Positions 1 through 12,400 of a stretch of DNA of 64,000 nucleotides are shown here, one piece after another. The stretch spans positions 57,501 to 121,500 of the forward strand of contig CAJQUW010007532.1 of assembly GCA_907163375.1 (NCBI GenBank). The letters are read 5' to 3'. A model generated the notes under the pieces. That model was not told the origin of the DNA. It searched no databases and saw only the letters and a list, made by a program, of their open reading frames with translations. The position numbers and the translations under genes are program-made. Source of the stretch: Prostheceraeus crozeri. Lineage: Eukaryota; Platyhelminthes; Polycladida; Euryleptidae. Position 1 is the first letter of the stretch; the number at the start of each line of letters is the position of its first letter.

Positions 1-3000
1 CAAGTCGTTTTATGCGTGCAGGGTGTCCTTGTCCTGTAGAGCAATACCAGGAGAACGTAGCATCCTCAATGATGACAGATCATGTAGAAAAGCATGCCCG
101 TGGACTTCTCCCAGAACCATTGTCCAGTGACTGGGTTCAACAACACCGATGATATGCGTCGGTGCAATCGCATAGTGGCCGAGTCCTTTCGCAAACAGCA
201 TGCCGAGAAATGCACCTCCGGCCAAGCTAAAACGACGAATCAGACAGCGGCTTATCTATGAGACAATGTAATGTTCCATTAAGTTTTGGTTTGCCGTCAT
301 TGGATGATGTCATGACGTTTCTGAGCACTGCACTGAAACATATACCACTTAAAGCCCGGTAAAAGGTGTGCAGGATAGCATCTTATGTCATAAAGCATAA
401 AACACAGTTGACGCCTGGATTCGATTGTTGATGCTTCCAAAATGCGTTCTCCCTTCAGCAAAACGAGCTGGTCGTAAAAAGGTTCATAAAATTTCGATTA
501 ATGATCTTTGTGATAGATGATGGTCCAACGGTGACTTGGAACGTCTATGAAATGTGGCAGTTCAGAACTGCAAAGCTTGTCGACTTTCTCATAAGCATCA
601 AAGTTAGTCGCAGGAAACAGAAGTTTGGCTATCGGCTGCAATTGATCAAGGGAAAGATGGTTACTACAGCAACCCCTGCAGCACCAATACCTTTGGTGTA
701 ATAAGACAGTCATGATGAAACAGTTAGTCTCTCTTCATCTTTTGACAGTGACTATTTTGCACTCGCTTCCTAGAGTTACTGCTTGTGGTCCGTCCGGCTT
801 GAGGGTACATTACCTCATAAACGCATGTGACGTCATTTTGCCCACAAACTTGAGTGTTTCTCTTCGACACCTGGTCAATTTGTGATCTCCGGCCAAGCAC
901 AAGATATTGCGCCTTTCCTCGCCGTTGGTATTTAAACGGCTTTGCACAAAAACATAACCGACTGCTGGAGGCCTGGGTCATCATGCCAAGATTATCTGTA
1001 GATTAGATTTTTGATTACACTTCTGCAGTGGGATCCTTCTAAGACGATAATTTCGGAGATCTTTTGACGTCACCAGGTAGGCACATGGCCTATAGTAAAA
1101 AAATAGAAATCTTGATATTGACATTGAGGTGAAGATCGGTCGAGGAACGCCTGAACATTTACCTGTCCAACATATAATGGGTTATTTCTTTTTAGAGCAG
1201 ACTTTTATAATCAGGAGCGTGCAACCATCATCTTCATGTATTTAGAAGTACAACAAGCAAGAGTACAAAAATAGGTCCACTTGTTCATCATGGACAGCAT
1301 GATCTCAGGAGAGCACCGCTAATAACACACGGACCATCCTAGTCCAAGTGGTTGCAGCATCATATATACATTGTAGCGCTAACTGCTCATGTAGGCTACA
1401 ATTGCTGCACAAAATAATCGTTTATATAGGCTACAATTATATGGCAATGGTTCATATTGGCTACAGGAGAAAATATTCCGCAAGGAGTTAAGTGATCTTT
1501 CTACTTTTACAGAAGAAAAATTGCATGCGCATTCACAACAGAATTAAATGTTGCATACAATTGTAGTGACAGAACCCTACGTTGAAGATCTCCTTGTAGT
1601 GATAAGCTAAAATTCCTTGGATCGCAGCTGCCTCATTGGTTGATAAAATCATGATTATAGCAATGTGATCCTGATCGAAAGAATTTTCACTGAAGGTTGT
1701 AGAGCACCAGTTCGCCTTGGCATAGTATAACAGGATGTTACACAAATCTCTATGCACGATTTTTTTGGAAGCCTTAATTGCTACATTTCACACTCCATTC
1801 TGGCTTACTGGTACGGCTCAGAATGACCAAAACTATCTTATGAAATCTACAATGGGTGAAAAAGATAAAAAATACACAAAAGGCCGCCCAGAAATTATTT
1901 CGGAAGGGATGGCTAACAACTATTCAACGCCTTCCGACAAGGGCTTTCATATTGGCTAAATCTGTCGGTCACAGCACGTTTACTGGCAACATGAAATTGG
2001 GACCGCTGATGCAACAAGAATTTATGGGTGAAAATGAGATGTTCAAAGCTATGAAGAGGACTGTCGTCTGCGAAGTCGGACGTTCTAGACTCGTACATTT
2101 TTGTTCAAATAGTTTCCAAGCATTGGAACTCCCTTTCAGGAGAACACATTGATTTGCTGCACAATAGTGCATGTCAGTCTGAGCACCAGCTCGTCACCAA
2201 TCTTAACCATATAATGATGCCCAAAGAAATGCAGAAGTTATTGATTCATCTATCTTGCATTACTATGCAGATTTTGTTCCCTATTTAGACAATATTAACC
2301 AAAAATCGCAGTATGTCTTGTATTGTTGGCCAGAAACATGGAATAATCTACACATCTGATAGAAGCTGCACTGAAACCGTTGAGACAAACCGTTTATTAA
2401 GTTCCATGCGTTTGACCAATCATTACAGCTCATTTCAGGAATGCGACAATTTGTAATCCAAATATTAAAACAAACTGGATAGTATTAAAATTCACAAATT
2501 CCTCTACGACTGCATCCTAAACAAGGCATTACACTTAATATCTATTCAGATCCTAGGATAGCAACGTGGTTTCTAGTGTCTGATGATTGAAATCCATGAA
2601 GAAGTTCACTCAAGAAATCAGCCAAAATGTAAATATTCACGATTGTTAACACTTCCTTTTTTACACAGTCCGTTTCCTAAATCGCTGCACACTACGAAAG
2701 CCTTTTTTCCTTTGCTTATTCCCATAAAATTGAATCGTAACATTCTTGAGCTCAATATTGATTGACTACTAAATTTTTTCACTTGTCGATTCGAGACACC
2801 AGGCTTAGGAAATTACGGTTTGCCTAATTAAGTGAGGTAATTAGTGATTGGGATTTTGCTGCCATTGAGATCGCTGCTTCATAGCACAACTCATTTCATG
2901 TCGGTACTCGTCTGTCCACCTGTCATCATTGATTGAATTGTAAAAATCCTGTCGATCCCCTTATCGGACGCAAGCGTCAACAACTGCGGCGTGAGGAATT

Positions 3001-3484
3001 GCTGCTATTGTTTGTGAACATGTCCGGAGCAGACAGGCGGCCCCGTCTGCAAATCAGAGATTCGAAAGCTGCAAAGACAATGAATGATGCTAAGATTGTA
3101 ATTTCCGCTAAGATTGTTTCTCCGCGATAATTTGGAAATTGTTCCTCAAAATGGCTGCTACTCGTTGGGGAAATATGCAGTAGTCTACAACATACTTATA
3201 ATTTGTTCCAGCATGTAAGTCGAACATGCCGCTTGTCGTCATCGGAATTGTACTGAAACAGCAAATCACTACAGACCGTTTAATTCGGCACATTAGCAAC
3301 TTCGTCATAACATGCTATATGCGAAGACAGAGAAATGATTCATTTTAAAGATTTCCAATAGATTTTCCTTTCTAACACTACTGTAATTTCTCAGGAATAT
3401 TTGATAAAAAAACATCCACTATCTTTCTAGAGCAATCACTGATTGCAGTTGAAAATTTTTTGAGAAGATAGAACAAAAACTATA
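1..3484. other. No gene recognised (left flank)
   Basis: I find no supported gene or repeat with defined ends here. Short open frames exist on both strands, for example 10-225 minus and 1735-2152 plus. None shows a domain I recognise, and their overlap on both strands suggests chance. The phrase TAGGCTACAATT recurs with variation around 1393-1475, a minor local repeat. Confidence 0.4.
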
Positions 3485-4247
3485 CAGTAGAACCCACTTA
3501 TAACGGACTCGGTTATAACGAGCTCTCGGATATAACGTACTCCTCTTGCAGGCACGGCCAAAAATTCCTATTATGTCTATATAAAATGCCTCGGTTATAA
3601 CTTACTCGGATATATAGCGAACTCTTTTCAAGGTCCACAGACCAAATTTTGATTTTTTGCAACGTACTTAGGGATGACAGTACTTATGTATTCTGAATCA
3701 TCGAAACGAAGCTGACACGATTCTACAATAACTTGCTGCGTTTGATGATGGCAGCAACAGCTCTTGTCATTGGCTCGGAGGAGCGCAACTTTTGAGTGTC
3801 GATATCCGTCCAATGAGCAATCGACAGAAGTGAACTGGAATTAGGATCGACATTGTCTGTGATGGTGTCTTCTTAACGCGTCACTGCGCTGTTTGCGTTG
3901 TTTTTTGTCATTCAGATTTTTAGATTCATGTTCAGAATATTGCATATTTTTTCTTACACAATAGAGAATTGTCAAGACACTATGCTGTTTTCTCGAGTAG
4001 GCATGATCATACATGTAGGGCCGCATACAAATAAATGTACATTACATGTATCTATGGTGATGCATAGTGAGAATTAGCTGGTCATGATGGATAGGACCTT
4101 ACTATTGCAATTGACAACTTAATTTGGTGCAGAAGTAGGCTTCAATACTTCTTATATAACTTGTTCTTGCACGGATACAACATACCTCGGATATAAACGT
4201 ACCAATTTTTTAGGTCCCTTGAAGTACGTTATAAGTGGGTTCTACTG
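3485..4247. mobile_element. pogo/Tigger-like MITE, 763 bp
   Basis: Both ends begin with CAGTAGAACCCACTTATAAC in inverted orientation and the element is flanked by TA on each side, at 3483-3484 and 4248-4249. The subterminal sequence repeats short TTATAACG and GGATATAACG blocks. This layout is characteristic of the pogo branch of the Tc1/mariner superfamily. No transposase is visible inside, so it is non-autonomous and would depend on a transposase made elsewhere. The exact TA borders and 20-bp terminal identity make the call firm; the subfamily is not determined. Confidence 0.88.
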
Positions 4248-4409
4248 TAAATATAGTTCTATGAATATTTCGGTCCTTGATAGATGGAGTCACCTTGTCT
4301 GTCATGCTCATATCAGCACGACATTCCATGTAGGCCCTATATACGCAGTTCGGAAGCATGACAACATCATAACTGTGATGTGGTGATGCACTCAGTTGTA
4401 GGGAAGCAG

Positions 4410-4439
4410 CTGTAGTGTAGATAATCGTCTACACTACAG
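4410..4439. repeat. Perfect short hairpin, 12-bp arms
   Basis: CTGTAGTGTAGA is followed after a 6-nt loop by its exact reverse complement. It lies between the pogo-like MITE and the next TIR element. Its function is unknown. Confidence 0.7.
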
Positions 4440-4477
4440 CAGCGTCTTTTGCTATTATATAGACCACGATAGGTGCA

Positions 4478-5816
4478 GGTAGAGTGGCAACTCCGCATTT
4501 ATTAAATCCCCAATGTGTAGCCTATATGCACTTTCGATTTTATTAGATGAACTCAAGGGAGATACAGGTGGCATTGTCACCAAATGTGAGACATGAAAAA
4601 ATTTTCAGTTTTGCAGAAATTGCAACGGAATTCAATGATCATGATTGTAATGCAGAAGGAATGATGGTATTTCACAGATATCATGACAGCCTTGGAGAGT
4701 TAGTGTTTGCCAAATTAGCAATTCTATGGGTTCATTACTTTCTTGCTCAACCTCAAGAGTAATTCTTTCTTAAGCGTGATCACATCACAGGCAACCTGAC
4801 ACTGGCACAGCAAAATTACATAATCAAAGACAATGATTTCATTTAGCTTTGAAAGATGCAGGTTCCACATCACAATTCAGATTCAAGAAATGAAACATGA
4901 ATTTGGTGAGTCACAAAATCATGCCAGTGAAAATTGAATTAAAAACTTGAAAATTCAGCCAAGAAAGTACGAATGATATCGCGACTTTTTCATGAAGACT
5001 TCATTATATAACAATTTATGAAATTCCCTTCATAATCAGCTTGATTTCTGCCTAGTTAGGATGCTTTTTATCAAATATTCATTCCTTTTGATATCCAACT
5101 TGTTTAATACTACTTATATAGGAGAGTCATTCCACAGAATTATATTGTTTAACCGTGTCACTTTGCTAGAAGTGCAAACTCATTCAAACAGATGGCACAT
5201 GCAGGAACTTACTAAGTGGGCAAAAAGAAATTTTTAATATCTTGCAGAGATAGGAAAAATAGTCGTGCGTCGCTTGCGGATTGCTCTGAACTCCTCCAAA
5301 ATTCTCCGATCGCCACGATTCCTTCAGATTCGAAGAATTCAGATCATTTCGCAAAAGTTTTCTCGATGATGTTGGGCCCTCCGACTATTATTAAAAAGGT
5401 TAGCAGGCGCATGAAAAAACGTTCACAAACTTCTCTGTAGAACTTGACATCGTCTGTGTCTCTTTGCTGTGTGATCCGGCTGATAACAGTCACTGAAACT
5501 TTGCACAATTTGGCGTGTTTAATGTTGAACTGGCTGCTCATTGTTCGATTGCTATGGTATTTAGTCAGGAGATTGTGCCACTTCATTTACGCTACATGTT
5601 CCAATGCTTCCCTTCTAGTCAAACGGAAGAAGAGACAACCTGTCTAGTTCAGTGGTCATCTCGCTCGGTAGTATAAATTGGCAAATTTTGACTATTTTCA
5701 AAGTCGTTCAAATAATTTTTTGGACCACGGGAGCGCAATCTCCGCAAAAAACTGAATCTTTTGAGATAAAAATTTTCACTGTACAGATAGCCTAATTTTT
5801 TTGAGTCGACACTACC
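4478..5816 (+). mobile_element. TIR DNA element, copy 1, interrupted by a hAT element
   Basis: About 800 bp of element sequence matches copy 2 at 33235-34029 along most of its length, from the opening GGTAGAGTGG block to the closing GAGTCGACACTACC. The two ends are imperfect inverted repeats of one another. Copy 2 is flanked by TA on both sides, which points to a Tc1/mariner-type MITE. In this copy the right flank is TA and the left has changed to CA. It is split by a 522-bp hAT element at 5133-5654. The small open frame at 4547-4762 is not conserved in copy 2 and is not treated as a gene. Confidence 0.78.
5133..5654 (+). mobile_element. hAT-type non-autonomous element, copy A
   Basis: This is one of three copies of the same roughly 522-bp element in the window (also 11962-12483 and 44432-44952). 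The ends are CACAGAATTA and its inverted partner, slightly mutated on the right to TTCAGTG. The flanks are GTCAT-TC and GTCATCTC, an 8-bp duplication with one base lost. The paralogous host element at 33235-34029 has the single uninterrupted site GTCATGTC at 33870-33877, which confirms the insertion and its size. An 8-bp duplication with CA...TG ends is the hAT signature. No transposase domain is recognisable. Confidence 0.9.
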
Positions 5817-8800
5817 TATATATCCCTACTAGTATATGCCACGATCATCTTTCACTCTGGAGAAATGTGAAAGTGAAAATATGGCATTTTTCAAAAATGT
5901 TCCACAAAAAATATCTTAATTTCTGGAACAAGTGATGCAGGACTGTAGATTGCGCACTCGCTCCATTATTGGTCACAGCTTTAAATTCCACCTATGCGCT
6001 GATGAATCATAGCAATGTCTTTTGCCAATATTTCTAGAAGTTGAGAACATTTAGATTTATGTCATTGCTTAAATTCTTTTTTATCTCGAACATCTAGCAC
6101 GAATAAATTTTTCTAAATGGGTGGTACTCGTAAACCTCCCCATTTTCTAAGGATCTTCTATTTTGTATCCGCATGAAATTAACAAGAAAAAAAGCAATTT
6201 CAGATAATCCCAAACATGTATTTCCATTTTGTATCTACGCAACAGATATCAGTACAAGTTGATTGATGCAGCGAACCTCTCATCCCCAGATGAAGCTGAA
6301 GATATTCGACATAAAATAAAAAAGATATCGAACAACATGAAATAACAAGAATTCGTTCAAAAACAGACGGAACGATGTAATACGCCGAGCGTGTGCTGTT
6401 CTAAACACTTAGCAAATTATAAGATATCCAAATAAAAATCGACGATTATCTCTGTGTATTCTTTGGATTAAAACAGTGAAACAAATAAACCGCCCATCAT
6501 TTACGAAGGAATACACGATGTACATGCGTGTACATCACTTTTGTAGACAGATATGCACCTGATGAATCACCGTAGATATGTCAAAATAAATAAACATTGT
6601 CTCAATCTCTCAACTCCAGTCTTATTAGAATATGACCTGAAGGACAAACATTGACGATTTTCTTCGAGAAATATAACATAAGTATCAAACAGACAAGAAA
6701 TAAGTGATTTCATGGCAATTGATTATTCATAGTAAACAAACAACATTAGCAGTCAAAAATAAAGACATCAATACTTCACTATCTTAGCTGTAGCTATAAA
6801 AGAACGAGAAGGGTTTGAACATTGTAAAAATAATGGCAATAGCACAAAAACACGATGTACTTCTCTTTTTAAGATCGGCGCAAATATGAATTCAATATCA
6901 AAGTTCTAAGCAAAAATGCAGAAAACGGTTACAGTGTGTTATTTTTTCAGTTACCAATCAAAAAACACTAGTCGTCAGCATGGCATTATACCTAGTTATG
7001 ATATCAAGTAAAAAAAATGGATAACATAAATTCTGGTCCAATCATAAGATTATGGATGAACATGATGATGCATACGCTGCACAGCCTTTCCATAAACAAT
7101 CTAAATAGTGCAAAATTAATTCAAGAATATACCACGTAAATGCAGAGTATTTTCAAATAATTCTTCAAATGACATATGCAGCACTAAGAAAACCTCATGA
7201 TGGTTCCAAAATGTTCTTGAATTAATTTTGTGATTAACTAAACCATGAGATTCAGGAAATATTTTTGAAGTTCAATTGAGGGTGAAAAAGACCAAATGTC
7301 GCCAATTCACATTGAAGCACACAATTGTCTCGCATTTTTCACTGTCAAGAAACTCGGAAGTGATGGCACATTGTCAAATGAGCGGATAACACATTTCTTC
7401 TGCAAGTATTTGTGAAGTAAATAGGGTATGCGGCTCACATGTCACAATATTTGACGAATGGAAAAGACATTCGATTATTATCATCATTATTTTGCTTTCG
7501 AAGCCGACCATCTTTAAATCGAAGGCACATCACCGAATTCGATTTTATGCTCAATCTCATACGATGATGAAAATCATCCCAGCAGCCATTTATAATAGAA
7601 TATAATGCTTACTAATTTAAATTATTTAATATTAGCAGCCATTTAAGAATTTTAATGCATGAAATCGCATATTAAACAGAAAACAAGAATTTTTCAGCAA
7701 AATCCTGTCATTGTTCACTGAGTTATATTCAGATCACAGAACCAATTTTTGCTTACTCAGTCGGCATCAGGACTAATTTAGCAACACAAATTGAAAAAAT
7801 ATCAAATAATTCTTTGATTAAACATTATTAATTATAATTCTTTTCAGTTTATGTTATTAAATTAACCCTGACTGAAGAAGAGCAGACGGAAAATTTGGCT
7901 CCGTATACTGCATACGACTTATCGGATAATCGAAGGATTTTGGAGCAAGGCTTTAATAGAGCTTTCTGATTTCTTGATTTGAAGGACATTATTGTTTTCC
8001 TAAGTAAAAGAGTAGTCCAAAAATGTTTTTATATGTCATTTCAACAGGAAATCAACTAATGAGTCAAATTAGGTAACATCGATGTGCCACAAGTAAATAA
8101 ATAATCTATGTCTATTCGACTTGCAAGATCTTAACTTTGCATGTAGGTTTTTATCGCTCTTTGTAATGTTGACAGCTTATAAATAGGGCTTATATCATAT
8201 TTGAGGATCGACTTATGTAGTCACTCAAATCAATTTCGTTCATTCGATGGTTTGATGTGGCGATGTAGCACATTATGGGTATCTCATATTTTGCAATGAC
8301 ATTCTGAACGGCATGACATGTTCTGATATGTAAGTTTTAAGATAAAATGGTATTAAATAAATGTTTTTAAGATAAAAGGGATTTTTGAAACATGAAGTAT
8401 GCTGCCAAATAGAAGCATAAAAGTCTTTCATAGATATTATTGTGTATGTTTGCTTGGGGAATGTTACTCATTATAGCTATTATCATGGAGAATAGTCTGA
8501 ATCGTTTTGCAGAAGGATATTTCGAGGACATTTTTGATTGCATTTAAGCGGATTATTTGGAGCTTAAAATCATAACAGCTGAACTAATCCTGTAATTTTT
8601 GAAAAGCATGGAATTAATATACCTTCTTATTACACGTCACAATTTGATGAGATTCTGCACTAGGCCTTCGATAAAAGATGGAGATAAGTAACTTAAAAAT
8701 AGTTTAAGCCAGGATTCGATATCTCAGGCATCAAGGACCTGCTGGCTAAAAAATTTCAATATTCTGATTCAGCAAATTATGCTCTTACAACTTACACAAT

Positions 8801-8897
8801 TCTCTAAGCAAGGCGGACGATAGTCATTGATTTTTCTGACTTTAAACTATTTTGACTAAGGATATCATTCCTCCCATTTACTTCACTAAGAGCCGCC
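5817..8897. other. AT-rich sequence downstream of the SIK stop codon
   Basis: There is no gene, and no open frame of length worth reporting, in these 3.1 kb. The region lies immediately 3' of the kinase coding end on the minus strand and probably includes its 3' UTR. I could not place a polyadenylation site with confidence. A weak CTGAAGA...GGAAAA motif at about 7871-7893 resembles the ribozyme-like cores noted elsewhere but is degenerate. Confidence 0.5.
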
Positions 8898-9453
8898 TCA
8901 GCTAGATTCTGGCTGATTCTTGCTATGACTTTCTTGTGCCGCTAATTCTTCTTCGATAGCACTCGATGGGATGACCGAAATCATAGGCGGCATCGGTCTA
9001 TAACCTTGAAATTTGGTCACATGACCTTGGGTATCAGTGATGCTGATTTGCGGTGAAGTGGCCATAGTTCCTGTCTCTACAACCGCACCCTCACTTGGTC
9101 GGCGCTCAGGGGCAGGTGCACCAGCACCCAAACTTGGCATATGCGACAACTGGCCACTGAGCACTTTTTCATTCAACCGTTCGATAGCTTCCAAATCACC
9201 TAAATCATCCTCGTCTCCTCGATGAAAAGGGTTGAAGTGGAAGGCATTGGCACGGGGCAGCCAATCAAAGCAGGTGGTTCGTCGAGGATTGCCAGCGAAG
9301 TCGAGATGAAGTCCTCGCCGATGTAAAGTTGGTACTGCAGCAGTTCCCGGTCCTGCAGTCGACGTGGGAGAGGTCGGAACAGCTGGCGATGACATCCGAC
9401 GACCAGAGTGAAACATTGCCGAGGCTACAGCAGCAGTAGATGCGATACTAGAG
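8898..9453 (-). CDS. SIK3: SIK terminal exon with stop codon
   Basis: The acceptor is GCATTTCATTACAG at 9454-9467. One base completes a serine codon left by the previous exon, then 184 further residues follow to TGA at 8898-8900. The sequence is Ala/Pro/Ser-rich and carries SGRRMSSP, NPRRTTCF and ERRPSEG, more RRxS/T sites of the PKA and 14-3-3 type. It also has an acidic DEDDLGDLEAIERLNEK helix. The open frame continues upstream of the acceptor to 9581, but that part is intronic. The C-terminus is otherwise unlike anything I can name. Confidence 0.87.
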
Positions 9454-12400
9454 CTGTAATGAAATGCAAACAATGGTAAGCAGTTGGTAAATCCACTTGG
9501 CTTTGAATTAGGGGTGCACTGGTTCTGGGAATTAGCCTTGCCGAAATAGGCCGGGGTCGCAGTAAAAAAAAACTCAGTCATTACAAAAAAATCACCCAGT
9601 CAATTTTGATCACTAATGGGACAGATTCAGGACTAGCTTCATTTTCTTTCTACTTATCTACCTTTGCGATTTAATACATCTTGACTTTTGCTTATTGTTC
9701 TGCACTGTGGTACTTCCAGCTTCTGTTATTTGGTGCTTTAGAGCTCGATTCTACCTTCTTTCAAATTTCAAGTTTCCAAGCGTATGAATGATTTTCCATT
9801 TACACTAGAAAATTTTCCAATTGCTGTGACAACTGATGTGTGGTGGTGAGGGTTTGTTCTTGCCAATTGACACAGGCGCATAAGTGGCTCGTGGTTCGGT
9901 TGGTAGAGCAGAGGTCCAGATAACCTGTGGTCGTAGGTTCGAATCCTGCCAGTTGCACATCTTTTGCATGGCAATTTGATCTATCGTTTATTTCATTTCG
10001 TTCTATTGTTCGTGTACATAGAGACATTCCCTCTAAAATGATGAACTGTGTGCATCAAAAGCGCTGATACAAGATAAAATGCGGCCTCCCATGATAGGGG
10101 TCTCTTCCGGGTGATATCAATTTTATTGAACTGTGATCAGTAAAGCATTTTGAATTTTTTTAGTCTCAAAATTACAGAACTGAAAATTAAGACCTCTGTT
10201 GATGTTGGGAAACCAAGTAGATTAGATGGTAATAATTCTTTTTTTTATTATATGCTTTATTAATTTCGACCTCCTCTTAGGCCATCATCAGAAGAAGAAT
10301 CATCTTCATGAGATCTGAATTCGTAAGACAAGAATATCTAGTAAACGGAGGAGCATTTCATAGAAGTGATCACAGTATTGTCAATAATAAACTGAAGCTC
10401 ATGACACTTGTACAGTTGTGACGTGAAATAGACAGCTACCATAAAACAGGCAAATGTCAGCCACAAAGCGCAATATCAGTCACTTTGAAATCAATTCAAA
10501 AGTTGCTATGAATTAACATGCTATCAACGATGCACTTTTGTATTGAATATTTAATTCACTTGCTTCGCTTGTCTCGATTAATAACGACCTTTTACTAGTT
10601 TCAAAACGTGGCGACATTTGCGTGTTTTACGGTATACCAATAGTAAACAGGGCGTCACTATTTCCCAAGGGGTACAATAATTTCAAATTGAGCAAAAATG
10701 ACTGGGGTGTTATTGTTAGACTATAAATGATAACTGTGGAGTTGGTTTTGTCAGCGAATTATTATTAAATGTTGCATTGATATAACAAAACCTCGTGCCT
10801 CGTGCATATGCCTAATGTCTCAATACAATCTTGATACTGTCAAGAGGCGTGCGAACAGGTTTCTAATGGGGAAAACATAATCAGACTGGAGTATCTGTTA
10901 TTTTGCTTTTAATTATTCAAAAAATAGTATTTACTTCTTCTTCATTGAGTATCCCTATCTTCGTTCATGGCTTGTAGCTGTGCTAGAGGTGAAAAATATA
11001 TTTAAAAAATATACCTAACAGTGCACATACGTCATGTACATGCACTGACAATTTAAAGGACAATAGCAGCCTCATTCTATAGGAACGCAGGAAGACATTT
11101 CCTCAACTTCAACTCGTGCGGTTTAACCATGGGCTAGGAGAAGCAGAATTGACTTCCAATTAACGATATACATTGGGATCCTGATCATGGCCTTCTGAAG
11201 ATTCCCTCACCACGAGTCACTTAAGATAATCCCAATCAGAACATCGAAGTCATCGACAAAGAAGTAAGCTGGAAGAGAAGAATTGTGAAGGAGGCGTTTT
11301 GGTCCCATCGCTTTTCCTCTGATAACAGGACAAAGCACGTTTTAAGTGATGTCAGGAAGTTTTAACTCTGACTGATAGTTTTTCTTTTCTTTTTGGATTT
11401 TTGTGCCTTATCTTATGCTTACTTGTGTCCTTTGTTAGTAGTATTTTTCAGCCATTCTTTTATAATTTCGCATCTTTGTTATTCTGTTGAATTGATCTTT
11501 GAAGTGATGTTTATTTGTGTTAACTGTTTTCAATAAGCTGTACCTCATTCAGTTGTCTGACGATGGCCGCGTGCAGTGGTCGAAAGATCTCACAAATATA
11601 GTGCAGAAAACGAAGATCGGTTTTACGGATTCCTTCATACTGAATATAAATAATCCCAATCTGTTAATAAAATAGGAGAACTACATCAGGCAATAACACA
11701 TGATAAAATATGACTGTCATGCGTCTATGAACCGTGAGGATTACAGATGATTTGATAGCAAAAAGCTTTGATAAATAGAATTGAATGATTAAAATGCATG
11801 ATCAGTCGAAAAATTGGAACAGGCCTAAATAGCTATGATAATGTCAGGAACCATCAGCAAGCCCAGTCCGCATCTTTATCAAGTCTTCATGTTTTCAAAC
11901 CAGTATTTATTGATGACTGCTGCAGAATAATTTGGGCGCAATGTCAGCAGTCTGCTGAGATCACAGAATTAGACAGATCGTCTCTTCTTCTGTTTGACTA
12001 GAAGGGAAGCATTGGAACATGTAGCGCAAATGAAATGGCACAATCTCCTGACTAAATACCATAGCAATCGAACAATCAGCAGCCAGTTCAACAATAAACA
12101 CGCCAAATTGTGCCAATCTTCAGTGACTGTTATCAACCGGATCACACAGCAAAGAGACACAGACGATGTCAAGTTCTACAGAGAAGTTTGTGAACGTTTT
12201 TTCATGCGCCTGCTAATTTTTTTAAAAATGATCGGAGGGCCCAACATTATCGAGAAAACTTTTGCGCAATGATCTGAATTCTTCGAATCTGAAGGAATCG
12301 TGGCGATCGGAGAATTTTGGAGGAATTCAGAGCAATCCGCAAGCGGCGCACAACTATTTTTCCTATCTCTGTAAGGTATTAAAAATTTCTTTTTGCCCAC

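Noticed and set aside
10-225. A 71-residue Gly- and His-containing protein on the minus strand
   Set aside because: Short, with no family match I can recall and no neighbouring exon or splice context.
4547-4762. A 71-residue protein
   Set aside because: It lies inside the TIR element and is not kept open in the second copy at 33.3 kb.
5216-5647. Cluster of small proteins in three overlapping frames
   Set aside because: The same frames recur in all three hAT copies on both strands and are parts of the repeat; no domain is visible.
9879-9957. Functional tRNA gene
   Set aside because: The A and B boxes are good but the end stems do not pair, and the leader and tail are shared with another copy at 41.1 kb, so it is a SINE.
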